Of a stretch of 64,000 nucleotides of DNA, positions 20,978-31,420 are shown piece by piece (within the stretch, counting starts at the first letter, position 1; each line of letters begins with the position of its first letter). Made by a program: the position numbers and the translations under genes. The DNA lies in assembly GCF_028618595.1 (NCBI RefSeq), contig NZ_JAQITE010000002.1:65560-129559 (forward strand). Direction: 5' to 3'. The DNA is from Bartonella sp. AU18XJBT. Lineage in GTDB: Bacteria > Pseudomonadota > Alphaproteobacteria > Rhizobiales > Rhizobiaceae. A model generated the notes under the pieces. It saw only the letters and a list, made by a program, of their open reading frames with translations. It did not search any database and was not told where the DNA came from.

Positions 20978-21391
20978 TTATAGCTTATTTGTCAAATCTT
21001 CTTCAGAAAGCGCTTTTGCCAAGTCAATAATTTTTCGACGCACTTTAGCATCAGATATATTTGTAAAAGCGCGCATGAGCTGAATCCCTTCGCTGCTAGA
21101 ACAAAAGTCTATAAAATTGTGATCACTTTCAGCAAACCCCTCTACTTGCTGGGAGGTAATACCTTTATCAAAAAAGTAAGAAACAGGAACATCCATAATT
21201 TCCGCTATCGCTTGAAGACGACTGGCACCAATACGGTTTGTTCCTTTTTCATATTTTTGGATTTGCTGAAAAGTAATTCCTAATTTTTCGCCTAGTTTCT
21301 CTTGAGTGAGTCCTAAAATATTACGACGTAAACGGATACGAGTTCCAACATAGATATCTATAGGGTCAGGTTTTTTTCTAGTTTCGGTCAT
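20978..21391 (-). CDS. XRE-family helix-turn-helix regulator
   Basis: A 137-residue DNA-binding protein. Residues about 15-70 form a Cro/CI-type HTH (GTRIRLRRNILGLTQEKLGEKL, then ITFQQIQKYEKGTNRIGASR). A short C-terminal region (VRRKIIDLAKALSEED) resembles that of other alphaproteobacterial regulators located upstream of metK. It lies between lnt and metK on the same strand. The operator and target genes cannot be inferred, although its position suggests a link to methionine/SAM supply. Confidence 0.9.
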   Translation of the reverse strand: MTETRKKPDPIDIYVGTRIRLRRNILGLTQEKLGEKLGITFQQIQKYEKGTNRIGASRLQAIAEIMDVPVSYFFDKGITSQQVEGFAESDHNFIDFCSSSEGIQLMRAFTNISDAKVRRKIIDLAKALSEEDLTNKL

Positions 21392-21540
21392 AATGCAACT
21401 CTTTAATTTCCAGCACTTTTCTTCTAAACCAACATCATATTTATACGAAGCTGATTTATCATATAATTAAAATAATATGTAATATTTTTTCCCAATATTA
21501 CTGGTACACGCAACATAATACCGTACAAGGAGCACTTGAA

Positions 21541-23175
21541 TCACTTAAGCTGTTTTGTAAAACCAAAACCAACACGACACAATAGCATAAGGATGAATAA
21601 GATAAAAGTAGAGAAAGTTCTGTATTCATTGCTTCCTATAGGGGTGATGGATGATGGAACTTGCGAATCAATAATGCCCACAGCATTTTGTTGAAGAGCT
21701 ACAACGATTCGTCCATAAGAATCAATAACAGCTGATATTCCATTATTGGCTGCCCGTATGAGGGGGATTCCCAGTTCAACGGCACGAAGCTGTGCTTGTT
21801 GAAGATGTTGATAGGGGCCCGGTGTTACACCAAACCATGCATCATTTGTAATATTAATAATTGCTTGAGGCGGGGAGCCTTTAAAAGTCATTTCATGGGG
21901 AAATATTGCTTCATAACAAATCAAGGGTAGATAAGAAAATCCGTTTGGCATTGTAACAATTTTACGCACACTTGCAGCACTATATCCACCAATATTATCG
22001 GCAAGGGTACGCAATCCAATTTTTTTCAATAGATTCTGATACGGAAGATACTCACCAAAAGGAACCAAATGAAGTTTATCGGAAGTGTTTAAAATATTAC
22101 CTTGAGCATTAATGACTGCAATTGTATTAAAATATTGTGTTTGGGAATGAGGTAGATCATTGCTGGCACGTATTGCTCCGACAATAGCCCATTGCTTAGG
22201 TTTTAAAAGAGAGGCAATGCGCATTGTGATAGATGAGTTATCATAGAGAAGGTAAGGAATGGAAGCTTCGGGCCATACGATAAAATCTGGTTCTGAGTTT
22301 TGATCGGTTGTTGGTATTGCACTTAGATTCAGATGTGCTTCCAACATAGCTTCTCGTGTATCATCACGCAATTTTATATTTTGTTGGATGGAAGCTTGAA
22401 CAATGCGCACCCAATAAGCATTTTTTTGATTTTCAGCTGTGTTTTCTATAGTATGAAGACGATAAAACCCAAAACCACTATGAATGAATATAAGTGATAA
22501 GCAAAGAGAAAGTGCTGCTTTCTTTTTTTCATCCGTTAATAAAACAGTTGGCAAACTGTAGGCTAATACAGCAAGAATATTTATTCCGTAAAGTCCCACT
22601 ATTGCATCAGATTGCATAAACATTGGGGTTGGCATGGCTGTATAGCCAAGAGCATTCCATGGAAATCCTGTGAATAAAAATGCACGCAACCACTCGGCCA
22701 ATCCTAATGCAAAGGCTAAAACAAAAAAGCGTGCTATTCCTTTTGTCCATAATAAACCGACAATGAAACCAGAAAAAAACCAATAAAGAGAAAGGTAGAG
22801 TGGGGGGCCTAAAATGGCTAATGGGACTGCCCAACCAAAAGAATCTGGGTCTGTTAACAAAGCATTGCATAGCCACCAAAGTCCGCAAATAAAATAACTA
22901 AAACCAAAGGTTCCACAGCTTAAAGCGTAAGTAAAAAAATGTTTTTTATTGTTTTTAGTAGCCCGTATTGAGTCAAGTAAAACAATAAAGAGAGGGAAAG
23001 TTAAAAAGCAAAGAGGTGTCAAATAAAAGGGTGGAAGTGCAAAAGAAGTAAGAGCACCGCACAGAAATATCCATGCTTGGCGCTTCCAACCGGTAACAGA
23101 GGACAAAAAAACGATGAAATGGTTTAAAGACGCTGGACTATTCTTTAGGGATGGCATTGTTTTCAAGATTCTCAT
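21541..23175 (-). CDS. lnt: Apolipoprotein N-acyltransferase
   Basis: Adds the third acyl chain to lipoproteins at the periplasmic face of the inner membrane. The 544-residue protein has six to seven hydrophobic segments in residues about 30-240, then a nitrilase-fold domain with the catalytic triad: Glu in VWPEASIPYLL, Lys in DKLHLVPFGEYLP and Cys in LICYEAIFPHE. A final membrane segment ends it. It overlaps the end of the CorC-like gene by 38 bp; a second in-frame ATG six codons in is an alternative start. Confidence 0.95.
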   Translation of the reverse strand: MRILKTMPSLKNSPASLNHFIVFLSSVTGWKRQAWIFLCGALTSFALPPFYLTPLCFLTFPLFIVLLDSIRATKNNKKHFFTYALSCGTFGFSYFICGLWWLCNALLTDPDSFGWAVPLAILGPPLYLSLYWFFSGFIVGLLWTKGIARFFVLAFALGLAEWLRAFLFTGFPWNALGYTAMPTPMFMQSDAIVGLYGINILAVLAYSLPTVLLTDEKKKAALSLCLSLIFIHSGFGFYRLHTIENTAENQKNAYWVRIVQASIQQNIKLRDDTREAMLEAHLNLSAIPTTDQNSEPDFIVWPEASIPYLLYDNSSITMRIASLLKPKQWAIVGAIRASNDLPHSQTQYFNTIAVINAQGNILNTSDKLHLVPFGEYLPYQNLLKKIGLRTLADNIGGYSAASVRKIVTMPNGFSYLPLICYEAIFPHEMTFKGSPPQAIINITNDAWFGVTPGPYQHLQQAQLRAVELGIPLIRAANNGISAVIDSYGRIVVALQQNAVGIIDSQVPSSITPIGSNEYRTFSTFILFILMLLCRVGFGFTKQLK

Positions 23176-24163
23176 TTCTTGGAATGCGAAAAATACGCAA
23201 TCGCTTAATCCGGCGTTTATCAGCTTCTAAAATACGAAATCTATAGCCAGGTACAGCTTCGACAATTTCACCTTTGGCAGGAATACGATCAAGAATGGAG
23301 ACGATCAAACCACCAATAGTATCAACTTCATCACCATATTCCCCTACGATAAAATCAGGACCAAGAGCTTTCTCCACATCTTCTAGTTCAGTTCTTGCAT
23401 CAACGAGCCATTTATTATTTGGTTCACGTACGATAGCATTGTCAACATTATCATGTTCATCTTCGATATCCCCAACGACTAACTCAACAATATCTTCCAT
23501 TGAAACGAGACCATCTGTTCCTCCATGTTCATCAATAACTAAAGCCATTTGTGTTCGTGTAGTTTGCATCCGTGTTAATAATTTGCTTGCAAGCATGGAA
23601 CTTGGAACAAAAAGAACTGTTCGGATCAAATCCAATTCACCGATTGGAGTATGCAAGTCTGTATGGTTTAATTGAAGCAAATCGGATTTCTGTTCGGTTT
23701 TTGTTGGGTTGATAATAAAGCGAGTCATGTAGTTAAGAATATCGCGGATATGGATCATGCCGCGTGGATCATCTAAAGTTTCAGCATAAACGGGTATACG
23801 AGAATGACCAATTTTTGCAAAACATTTAAGAGTTTCTCCAAGAGAGGTGTTTATTTCTAATGCTTCGATTTCAGAACGAGGTATCATAACATCATCCACG
23901 CGTGCTTCACGTAAGCGTAAAATGTTATGCAGCATAGTACGTTCTTCAGGTGAGAAGAGGTCGGTATCTTTTTCATTGTTAGTCGTGAGTGCAACGGTAA
24001 GATCGTCGCGCAGTGATGTAGATGCACAATTACGGCCACGTAAGAATGAAAATAAATGATTCATCAGGGAATATTTTTCTGTATGATTCGTCTGTTGAGA
24101 GGGGTCTTTTTCATTATTAGAAGATGCTTGACTATTATTTTGTGCATTTATTTTGTTTGCCAT
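23138..24163 (-). CDS. HlyC/CorC family CBS-domain protein (YbeX-like)
   Basis: Soluble member of the haemolysin C/CorC family linked to magnesium or cobalt efflux and, more recently, to ribosome function. The 341-residue product has paired CBS domains (about residues 95-230, starting VDDVMIPRSEIEAL) and a C-terminal CorC_HlyC transporter-associated domain (GGLIVSILDRIPAKGEIVEA). No DUF21 membrane domain is present. It lies in the conserved phoH-ybeY-ybeX-lnt order. Older annotation as haemolysin TlyC is probably misleading. Confidence 0.9.
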   Translation of the reverse strand: MANKINAQNNSQASSNNEKDPSQQTNHTEKYSLMNHLFSFLRGRNCASTSLRDDLTVALTTNNEKDTDLFSPEERTMLHNILRLREARVDDVMIPRSEIEALEINTSLGETLKCFAKIGHSRIPVYAETLDDPRGMIHIRDILNYMTRFIINPTKTEQKSDLLQLNHTDLHTPIGELDLIRTVLFVPSSMLASKLLTRMQTTRTQMALVIDEHGGTDGLVSMEDIVELVVGDIEDEHDNVDNAIVREPNNKWLVDARTELEDVEKALGPDFIVGEYGDEVDTIGGLIVSILDRIPAKGEIVEAVPGYRFRILEADKRRIKRLRIFRIPRNENLENNAIPKE

Positions 24164-24247
24164 GGTTTTGAGATCTTCTAGACTTTCTTTTTATAATAGA
24201 TAAATAAGAGGCTTTAAATGGTATGCTGGTAATATTGATTTTAAAAG

Positions 24248-24739
24248 TTAAATTTTATCATTGATAGACAATTCTGCGTAAGGATCTTTTATAGAAAGCT
24301 TTTGAAGAATTTCTCTTTCGAGCTTTTCCATTTTATATGCTTCATCATCAGTTTCATGGTCATAACCAAGCAGATGCAAGATACCATGAACAATCATATG
24401 CGTTAAATGATCTTGAAATGTTTTTCCTTCTTTCTCTGCTTCGAAAACAACAGTTTCTCGGGCAATAATAATATCACCGAGCATGGGACCAGGTCGATTT
24501 CCAGCTTTAAGTGGAAAAGCAGGAAAGGATAATACATTAGTAGATTTGTTTTTGTTGCGCCATTGTGCATTGATTTGCGCCATATGTTCATCATCCGTAA
24601 AAAGCAGGCTAATCTCGCTTACAACATCTTCCAATGAAACATGATGCATAGTCGTCATTAATGCTTTTTCAGTAATATTATAAAGCATTTTCTCATCATT
24701 CCACCCTGCGCTTTTAACCATTATATCAATAATAATCAT
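24248..24739 (-). CDS. ybeY: Endoribonuclease YbeY (rRNA maturation)
   Basis: Metal-dependent endoribonuclease needed for 16S 3'-end processing and ribosome quality control. The 163-residue product has the zinc motif H-x3-H-x5-H in [18 protein letters not shown] near residues 128-145. [10 protein letters not shown] is also conserved. The ATG overlaps the phoH TGA by 4 bp, so it is coupled to phoH. Confidence 0.95.
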   Translation of the reverse strand: MIIIDIMVKSAGWNDEKMLYNITEKALMTTMHHVSLEDVVSEISLLFTDDEHMAQINAQWRNKNKSTNVLSFPAFPLKAGNRPGPMLGDIIIARETVVFEAEKEGKTFQDHLTHMIVHGILHLLGYDHETDDEAYKMEKLEREILQKLSIKDPYAELSINDKI

Positions 24740-25905
24740 GATGAATCAAACTCATTTTTTAATGCATCATGTTCATCATCGCATGCGAATGATTTTTTTA
24801 TATTTTTTATCTCGGAATTACGATCATAAGCACGAACGATAGCAGCAACAAGTGGATGGCGTATAACATCTTTTTCATCAAAATGTACAATTGCAATATT
24901 TTCTACATTTGAAAGAATGCGAATTGCTTCAATGAGACCTGACTTTTGCCCTGTAGGCAAATCAATTTGGCTTACGTCACCGGTAACAATCATACGTGTT
25001 CCTTCTCCAAGACGTGTGAGGAACATCTTCATTTGCATGGGCGTAGTATTTTGTGCCTCATCAAGAATAACAGCAGCATGGGCAAGTGTTCGTCCGCGCA
25101 TAAAGGCAAGAGGAGCAATTTCGATGACACCAGAAGCTAAAATGCGATCGACTTTTTCAGCAGGCATCATATCATAAAGAGCATCATAAAGTGGTCGTAA
25201 ATATGGGTCGACTTTTTCTTTGAGATCACCAGGAAGAAAACCAAGATGTTCTCCAGCTTCAACAGCTGGACGTGAGAGAATAATTCGCTCAATGATACCA
25301 CGTTCTAGAAGCATAGCAGCATGAGCAACAGCAAGATATGTTTTACCTGTTCCTGCTGGTCCTACACCAAACACAAGTTCAGTATGCTCCATAGCGCGTA
25401 TGTAAGCATCTTGTGTTGGAGTTCTTGCATGAATTATTTTTTTATGGGTACTCAATCGTGCTGGTATACGTTTCGTTGCAGATTTGTGTGTTCGTGTGTC
25501 TTCTTTCTGCTTCTTTGGTATATTTGCCATAGCAAGCGCTCCTTTTATATCTGATAAAGTGAGCTCTTGATGTGTTTTGGCACGTTCATAAAGTTGCTGC
25601 AATACATATTGCGCACGTTTTATAACAGAAATATTTCCACGGATTAAGACTTCATTACCACGCGGATGAATACTAAGTTCGAGTTTTTTTTCGATATAAG
25701 CGAGATTTTCGTCAAATTTACCAAAAACTGCTTTTGCATATTTATTATTTTCGAAAATCAAAACAACTTGGCTCAGATCTGAAGCGCTTGTTTGTTTCAA
25801 GGTATCAGCCTTTTCAAGGGACATATTTACTTTTTCTTCAATACGCTTTATTTTTTCGGTTGAAGCTTTCAGCCTATTCTCCATATCTACATAAATATTG
25901 CACAT
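24736..25905 (-). CDS. PhoH-like ATPase (YbeZ)
   Basis: Cytosolic P-loop ATPase that works with YbeY in RNA metabolism. The 389-residue frame has an N-terminal KH-like region (about residues 45-125), then the PhoH core: Walker [17 protein letters not shown], Walker [13 protein letters not shown] and sensor-like [13 protein letters not shown]. The start is uncertain. The first ATG has no ribosome site; the ATG at 25822-25824 ([11 protein letters not shown]) would give 362 residues and fits family length better, with only a weak purine stretch upstream. Confidence 0.92.
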   Translation of the reverse strand: MCNIYVDMENRLKASTEKIKRIEEKVNMSLEKADTLKQTSASDLSQVVLIFENNKYAKAVFGKFDENLAYIEKKLELSIHPRGNEVLIRGNISVIKRAQYVLQQLYERAKTHQELTLSDIKGALAMANIPKKQKEDTRTHKSATKRIPARLSTHKKIIHARTPTQDAYIRAMEHTELVFGVGPAGTGKTYLAVAHAAMLLERGIIERIILSRPAVEAGEHLGFLPGDLKEKVDPYLRPLYDALYDMMPAEKVDRILASGVIEIAPLAFMRGRTLAHAAVILDEAQNTTPMQMKMFLTRLGEGTRMIVTGDVSQIDLPTGQKSGLIEAIRILSNVENIAIVHFDEKDVIRHPLVAAIVRAYDRNSEIKNIKKSFACDDEHDALKNEFDSS

Positions 25906-26029
25906 TTTGTTAAGTAAATTTTATAAAAGACAATTTTTTACAAAACTGCATGCTTTAGATGTAATCATTTTCTTTTAGAATAAAAGAGTTTTCTAAAATA
26001 TTTATTTTAACAAGGTCTTAGAGGCATGT

Positions 26030-27406
26030 TTATCTATTTGTCACTTCACCAACAAAACTGTTTGAGCTTGCATTTTTAATATGAATTTCTATCACGCTAC
26101 CTGTAGAGGCTTCTGTATCGACGACAACAGGTAAAAGCCAAGGGGAACGCCCTACCATTTGCCCTGAGTGACGTCCAGGTTTTTCGATGAGAACATTTGT
26201 TTTTTGATCAATTTTAGAACGCAAAAACGCATTTTGTTGCTCAAGAAGAAGGGCTTGTAAATGTTGAAGTCGAGCATCTTTTACTGATTCATCAATATGA
26301 TTTTTCATTGTGGCTCCCACTGTTCCAGGACGGGGGGAATATTTAAAAGAATAAGCTGAACTGTACTGTACTTGTTGAATAAGTTTAATGGTTTCTTCAA
26401 AATCTTCATCTGTTTCACCTGGAAACCCTACAATAAAATCGCCTGAAAAGGCAATATCTGGTCGTGCAGTTCGAATTTTTTCGATAAGATGAAGGTAATG
26501 AGAGCTTTGGTGTTGGCGGTTCATAGCTTTTAAGATGCGATCTGAACCTGATTGAACAGGAAGATGGAGGTAAGGCATTAACATATCAAGATCTCGATGC
26601 GCGGCAATAAGGCTATCATCCATATCACGTGGGTGGCTGGTTGTGTAACGCAAACGCTTTAAACCATCGAGTTTTGCAAGATGATAAAGAAGATCGCCAA
26701 GACGCCAAGTTTTGCCATCAGCACTTTGTCCATGCCAACCATTGACATTTTGTCCAAGCAGCGTAATTTCTTTGACGCCCGCTTCGATGAGTTGAAGGGC
26801 TTCTTCAGTAATTTGCTCAACGGATCGTGATATTTCTGCGCCGCGTGTATAGGGCACAACACAAAAAGTGCAAAATTTATCGCAACCTTCCTGTACTGTT
26901 AAAAATGCGCTCACACCTCGTTTTCTTACTGCATGTTTATTATGGGGCGGCAAATGAGCAAATTTATCTTCAACAGCATAGTCTGTTTCAATAATTTTTT
27001 TTCCTTGTTTGGCTTTTTCTAACAATTCTGGCAAGCGATGATACATTTGCGGACCAATAACAAGATCCACTGTTGGAGCACGGCGCAAAATTTCACTTCC
27101 CTCAGCTTGTGCAACACAACCCGTTACACCAACCATCAGGGGTTTATCAGGTGTGCGCTCTTGACGCATAACGCGCAAACGACCGAGATCAGAATAAAGT
27201 TTTTCTGCTGCTTTTTCACGAATATGACAGGTATTCACAAGAATAAGATCGGCATCATTGGGAATTTGTGTTGTCACATAGCCTTGCGAACTGAGACTAT
27301 CAGTCATCCGTTGGCTATCATAAACATTCATTTGACATCCATAGGTTTTGATAAAAACCTTTTTAGGAGCAACAGGAGGCGTATTTTTAGGATTTACTTT
27401 ATTCAT
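26030..27406 (-). CDS. miaB: tRNA-2-methylthio-N6-dimethylallyladenosine synthase
   Basis: Radical-SAM methylthiotransferase that modifies A37 of tRNAs reading UNN codons. The 458-residue product has the N-terminal UPF0004 domain with three cluster cysteines ([34 protein letters not shown]), the radical-SAM [15 protein letters not shown] motif near residue 170, and a C-terminal TRAM domain. It follows rimI with a 40-bp gap on the same strand. Confidence 0.97.
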   Translation of the reverse strand: MNKVNPKNTPPVAPKKVFIKTYGCQMNVYDSQRMTDSLSSQGYVTTQIPNDADLILVNTCHIREKAAEKLYSDLGRLRVMRQERTPDKPLMVGVTGCVAQAEGSEILRRAPTVDLVIGPQMYHRLPELLEKAKQGKKIIETDYAVEDKFAHLPPHNKHAVRKRGVSAFLTVQEGCDKFCTFCVVPYTRGAEISRSVEQITEEALQLIEAGVKEITLLGQNVNGWHGQSADGKTWRLGDLLYHLAKLDGLKRLRYTTSHPRDMDDSLIAAHRDLDMLMPYLHLPVQSGSDRILKAMNRQHQSSHYLHLIEKIRTARPDIAFSGDFIVGFPGETDEDFEETIKLIQQVQYSSAYSFKYSPRPGTVGATMKNHIDESVKDARLQHLQALLLEQQNAFLRSKIDQKTNVLIEKPGRHSGQMVGRSPWLLPVVVDTEASTGSVIEIHIKNASSNSFVGEVTNR

Positions 27407-27446
27407 AGCGCATGTGTAAATGTTTTTTACACAAATCTCAATCTAT

Positions 27447-27929
27447 TTACTTAAAAGTTTTTTGCATGATAATTGCATCACCACGACCATTTTTTGACGG
27501 GTAATAGGCAAGACGTTTAGAAATTTTTTGAAATTCAAAGCGTTGATAAAGGTTCAAAGCAGAAAGGTTTGTAGCTTCTACTTCCAAGAATAATTTTATA
27601 GCACCCTTGTCGTGAAGATGGTGAACTGTACGATCGATAAGAAAGGTACCAATTCCTTGTTGACGATAATGAGGATGAACAGCAATTGTGATGATTTCTG
27701 CTTCATCAAGGATGAGACGGCATAGGCAAAAGCCTAAAATTTGATCAGAGCTCTCAATGAGAAAAACTTTGTATCCGAAGATAGAGTGATCTGTTAAGAA
27801 ATTATCAAAAGCTTGTTTTTTCCAAGAAGGGGTAAAACAATGTTGATGAATTTGATGAAGAGAAGCACTATCATTAACTTGTAGTGGAGCAATTCCAAAA
27901 TTCTTTTTTGTCAATGAAAACTTGGACAT
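27447..27929 (-). CDS. rimI: GNAT N-acetyltransferase, RimI-like
   Basis: Probable N-alpha-acetyltransferase acting on ribosomal protein S18 or other proteins. The 160-residue product has GNAT motif A as TIAVHPHYRQQGIGTFLID (acetyl-CoA loop RQQGIG) and the later LFLEVEATNLSALNLYQRFEF, typical of RimI. Its ATG overlaps the tsaB stop (TAATG), and tsaB-rimI is a conserved pair. Confidence 0.88.
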   Translation of the reverse strand: MSKFSLTKKNFGIAPLQVNDSASLHQIHQHCFTPSWKKQAFDNFLTDHSIFGYKVFLIESSDQILGFCLCRLILDEAEIITIAVHPHYRQQGIGTFLIDRTVHHLHDKGAIKLFLEVEATNLSALNLYQRFEFQKISKRLAYYPSKNGRGDAIIMQKTFK

Positions 27930-28615
27930 TATTTTTTTTGTGGTAAAGCAAAATTGGTTTGTTTTTTTGCATCAGCGCTGCGTAGATAGAGTGGACGAGG
28001 CGAATTTTTTGATTGTTTGTTTGCAGCAAGATAAGCATAGCTTACAATATCAGCCGCTTCGCAGGGGATTTTCTCTAGGACAATTTTTTCGTTTATTTTA
28101 TGGTTTTTAATATGCTCCACAACGACATCAGCAGCTGGGCCAGTCAGTCGGGTTTTTTGGGGCAAATCTTCGATGATATTTTCAATTGTTTTTAATCTCG
28201 GCGCTTCCAAAGGTGTGAGATCATTATGAAAATTTTGATGATAGAACATCTCTCTCCCTGCTTCAATAACAACAGTAATTGCTGATGCTGTACTTTTACT
28301 GTTTATGACTTGTGCTGCTAAAGCTTCAAGGGCACTCACTCCAACAGCTGGTATTTCAAGTGCTAATGCCAAAGCGCGTGCTGTTGCAACACCAACACGC
28401 ACACCAGTAAATGATCCAGGTCCAATATTGACAGCAATACGCTCAACTTGATCAAGAGTCATATTGGTTTGTGTCATTATTTGTGTAATCTGCCCAATAA
28501 GTTTTTCAGCATGCCCTTTGTTCATGCGCTCATCGATACGCGCAATAACAGATTTATGACGAATAAGCGCAACAGCGCAATAGATTGAAGCAGTGTCTAT
28601 GGCAAGGATAAGCAT
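27929..28615 (-). CDS. tsaB: tRNA threonylcarbamoyladenosine protein TsaB
   Basis: Partner of TsaD in making t6A37 of tRNA. Starting at MLILAIDTASIYCAVAL (ATG 28613-28615) gives 228 residues, normal for the family; an ATG 11 codons earlier adds a non-conserved leader. The ASKHA fold markers are the N-terminal AIDTAS loop and GPGSFTGVRVGVATARALAL. No good ribosome site is visible for either start. Confidence 0.94.
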   Translation of the reverse strand: MLILAIDTASIYCAVALIRHKSVIARIDERMNKGHAEKLIGQITQIMTQTNMTLDQVERIAVNIGPGSFTGVRVGVATARALALALEIPAVGVSALEALAAQVINSKSTASAITVVIEAGREMFYHQNFHNDLTPLEAPRLKTIENIIEDLPQKTRLTGPAADVVVEHIKNHKINEKIVLEKIPCEAADIVSYAYLAANKQSKNSPRPLYLRSADAKKQTNFALPQKK

Positions 28616-28764
28616 AAAAATATTGTAGTTGAATAATATGATAAACAAAAGGCCTGCTGCATTTTTTTACTCTTTTTATTATTGTATATTTTATTTGTAA
28701 GAAAGTTACTAGTGCCAATAAGCAGCAATATTTTTTATGGGATAGAACGAGATGTTGATTTGAT

Positions 28765-28975
28765 TCTTATTTGTTTTCACTTTTTGAATGATTAGTTTGA
28801 ATATTGTAAGATTCCCTTATTTTAAATCTACCTATAATGAAACAATTAAAGTTATTGGCTTGTAAATTACAAGTGGAGTTAGCGTGTGAATAAAAATTGT
28901 TGAAGAAAAGAATAAAAACCCCTTTCACGAATCGTTTAAATGTAAGGATTGTCACAACATTTTAAGCTATCAAAT
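28765..28975 (-). repeat. Repeat family A, partial inverted copy
   Basis: On the minus strand it aligns with the distal half of the family: TTACATTTAAACG-like start, TTTTTATTCACACGC (a DnaA-like TTATTCACA at 28885-28893), TTGTAATTTACAAG, then AAGGGAATCTTACAATATTC. Confidence 0.6.
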
Positions 28976-29189
28976 AGTACGATGATGCCACTTGTACTAC
29001 ATAGTAAGTAAAAGTAATTTAAAAATGGGGGGAAGCCATGATCCACATTATTTTTCAAATAAGAGCATATTCTATCAGTCTTTATATAAAAGCTTCAGAG
29101 TAATGAGAGCAGATGAAAGAAATAGCATTGTTTTGCATGGGTTACGTATTTTAATACTACGTCATTGCAAATCATTATAGACTGAAAAG

Positions 29190-29336
29190 CTAATTGAAAA
29201 AGCAAATTTGATAATTTTCGCTTAATATCACAGCTCTTTCAATTTTTTGTATAGAATAATGAGCAGTTTTTAGAACTTTTGCTGCTTTTGTGAAAAAACT
29301 GCTTCTAATATTAGTGAGTCCTTGGATTGATTGCAT
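29190..29336 (-). CDS. Possible 48-residue small protein
   Basis: A short minus-strand frame from ATG 29334-29336 to TAG. It reads as an amphipathic, lysine-rich helix (FFTKAAKVLKTAHYSIQKIE). The only ribosome-site-like purine run, GAGG, is too close to the ATG. No family is recognised; it may be chance or a gene tail. Confidence 0.15.
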   Translation of the reverse strand: MQSIQGLTNIRSSFFTKAAKVLKTAHYSIQKIERAVILSENYQICFFN

Positions 29337-29367
29337 GCCTCGGTGAAAAAAATAATAAATGCATATT

Positions 29368-30396
29368 TCAAAATGTTATATGGTTCAGATCAATCAATCC
29401 TATCATGATAAGGCTACAAGCGCCAAGAAGGAGTATGGAAGACGTTGAAGCTAAAATAACGCGCCATCCTGCTTTTTTTAATGAGCGGATATCAACACCT
29501 AACCCTAAAGCTGCCATTGAAATGACCGTGAACAGTTGAGCGATAAGTCTAATCGGGTTTATAGCTGTTTCAGGAATAAGTCCGCTTGAACGAATAAGCA
29601 TCATGATAATAAAACCGATGATAAACCATGGGACAAGGGTGTGTAGACGCAGGCGTGTTTGTGCTGATCGGCGATAAATGATTGATAGAGTAAAAATAAC
29701 AGGGCCCAACATGAGAACACGTACTAATTTGACAATTGTTGCAATTTGAACGCTCACAAAAGATATTGGCGCTGTTGCTGCTAAGACCTGTGGTACGGCA
29801 TAAACAACCATGCCTGCAAGCACACCGTATTGGTTAAATGATAAATTCAAAAGTGGGTATAAAAAAGGGAGAAATAAAATAATAAGAACCCCTAAAAGAG
29901 CAGTAAAAGCAATTGATGCAGCTACTTCTTCGTGTTTTGCTTTAATAACAGGTGCAACGGCAACGATGGCTGAGTTACCACAAATAGCATTTCCGCAAGC
30001 AACGAGCATTGCTAAATGTTTAGAGAGCCCGCAGATTCGACCAATGGCAAAGCTAAGGATAATCGTTACGAATATAACGAATATGATGCTTGCAAGCAAA
30101 TTCCAACCGGCTGAAAGCACTGCGTTAATGCTAATGCTTGCTCCTAGAAGTACGATAGCAATTTCAAGAAGTGTTTTAGCACAAAAAGTTATACCTTTTT
30201 GAAAATATGTTGGCAAAGTAAAACAACTACGGATAACAGATCCTAAGAGGATTGCTAAAACAAGACTTTCAAGCCATGCTTGCCCAAAAAGCTGCTTTTC
30301 CACGACTTCTAAACCATACGCTAAAGCTGATATGAATAAACATACTAAAATACCAGGACCAAAGCTGTTGAAAAATGAGAGTTTTTTCTTTAGCAT
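29368..30396 (-). CDS. YeiH/UPF0324 family inner-membrane protein
   Basis: Multi-spanning membrane protein of the putative sulfate exporter (YeiH, UPF0324) family. The 342-residue product has about ten hydrophobic segments and the family stretches LLEIAIVLLGASIS, LVACGNAICGNSAIVAV (about residues 129-145) and YAVPQVLAATAPIS. A GGAGG ribosome site precedes the ATG. The transported substrate is unproven in the family; it stands downstream of recR on the same strand. Confidence 0.88.
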   Translation of the reverse strand: MLKKKLSFFNSFGPGILVCLFISALAYGLEVVEKQLFGQAWLESLVLAILLGSVIRSCFTLPTYFQKGITFCAKTLLEIAIVLLGASISINAVLSAGWNLLASIIFVIFVTIILSFAIGRICGLSKHLAMLVACGNAICGNSAIVAVAPVIKAKHEEVAASIAFTALLGVLIILFLPFLYPLLNLSFNQYGVLAGMVVYAVPQVLAATAPISFVSVQIATIVKLVRVLMLGPVIFTLSIIYRRSAQTRLRLHTLVPWFIIGFIIMMLIRSSGLIPETAINPIRLIAQLFTVISMAALGLGVDIRSLKKAGWRVILASTSSILLLGACSLIMIGLIDLNHITF

Positions 30397-30445
30397 TTGA
30401 ATATTCCTCCGTCATTAAAGAGCTAAAGGTTAAGAAGAAAAAGTT

Positions 30446-31051
30446 TTAAAGATTTGTTCGTGCTTGTACAGCTGCTGCTAAAGTTCCATCATCAAGATAA
30501 TCAAGCTCGCCTCCTACAGGAACACCATGAGCAAGTCGCGTAATTTTAACTGAAAAATTGGAAAGCTGATCGGTGATATAGTGGGCAGTTGTTTGACCTT
30601 CAACGGTCGCATTGACAGCAAGAATAATTTCCGTAATGGGGTTTTGTACAACACGTTGTATTAAGGTGGCAATGTTGAGTTCGTCAGGACCTATTCCATC
30701 TAAGGGGGAGAGTCGTCCACCCAATACATGATAACGCGCGGCTAAAGTTTTTGCACGCTCAAGAGCCCACAAATCAGCAATATCCTCAACAACAATAATT
30801 GTTGTATCATCGCGGCGTAAATCTGTGCATATCGAACAAGGATCAATGGTATCGACATTTCCACAAACAGAACAAATGCCGACTTTTTCTATAGCTGCTT
30901 GTATAGCTGCTCCTAATGGCTCCAGCAATGTCTCTTTTTTTTTGATAAGATGAAGCGCAGCACGACGTGCTGAACGTGGGCCAAGACCTGGTATACGTGA
31001 TAAAATCTGAATGAGATGTTCAATCTCAGGTCCTGCAATGTATTTAGACAT
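30446..31051 (-). CDS. recR: Recombination protein RecR
   Basis: Works with RecF/RecO to load RecA at gaps. The 201-residue product shows the helix-hairpin-helix ([19 protein letters not shown]), the four-cysteine zinc motif ([16 protein letters not shown]) and the Toprim segment ([16 protein letters not shown]). It follows ybaB in the conserved dnaX-ybaB-recR operon. Confidence 0.97.
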   Translation of the reverse strand: MSKYIAGPEIEHLIQILSRIPGLGPRSARRAALHLIKKKETLLEPLGAAIQAAIEKVGICSVCGNVDTIDPCSICTDLRRDDTTIIVVEDIADLWALERAKTLAARYHVLGGRLSPLDGIGPDELNIATLIQRVVQNPITEIILAVNATVEGQTTAHYITDQLSNFSVKITRLAHGVPVGGELDYLDDGTLAAAVQARTNL

Positions 31052-31079
31052 ATTTTTGTCCCACGGGGAAAAATCCGTT

Positions 31080-31406
31080 TCATGAAAATGGAAGCTTGAA
31101 ACCTGAAGGGAGCGGTAGCCCTGCCGTTATACTTTTGGTTTTTTCTTCTATTGCGACTTCGATTTTTGTTCTGGCTTCATTATAAGCTGCCATAATGAGA
31201 TCTTCGAGAATTTCAGCTTCCTCAGGTTTGAGTAATGAAGGATCAATTTGAATTGCTGTTATAATATTTTTGCCACTTAAAGTGATATTGACAAGACCAC
31301 CCCCTGCAGTGCCGGTAGCTTGCAGATTAGCTATTTCTTCCTGAATCTTCTGCATTTTTTCTTGCATTTCTTTGGCTTTTTTCATCATGCCCATCATTTC
31401 ACGCAT
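31080..31406 (-). CDS. Nucleoid-associated protein, YbaB/EbfC family
   Basis: A 108-residue DNA-binding protein of the nucleoid. The N-terminal helix is methionine- and lysine-rich ([18 protein letters not shown]), followed by the conserved core [19 protein letters not shown] and [13 protein letters not shown]. It lies between dnaX and recR, its usual place. Confidence 0.95.
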   Translation of the reverse strand: MREMMGMMKKAKEMQEKMQKIQEEIANLQATGTAGGGLVNITLSGKNIITAIQIDPSLLKPEEAEILEDLIMAAYNEARTKIEVAIEEKTKSITAGLPLPSGFKLPFS

Positions 31407-31420
31407 AGGAATAGGTATCC

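Larger units (their letters stand above)
28616..29367. other. Non-coding gap with inverted family A repeat and a 48-codon frame
   Basis: There is no recognisable gene here. Positions 28765-28975 are an inverted partial copy of repeat family A. On the minus strand, 29190-29336 holds a 48-codon frame (see its own entry). A plus-strand frame at 28992-29180 has no ribosome site and no coding look. Confidence 0.5.

Noticed and set aside
21479-21501. GTAATATT/AATATTAC inverted repeat after lnt
   Set aside because: AT-only stem without a following T-run on the minus strand; too weak to call a terminator.
23274-23675. Long open frame antisense to the CorC-like gene
   Set aside because: It lies wholly inside a well-supported gene on the other strand; its Ser/Thr-rich translation is typical of a shadow frame.
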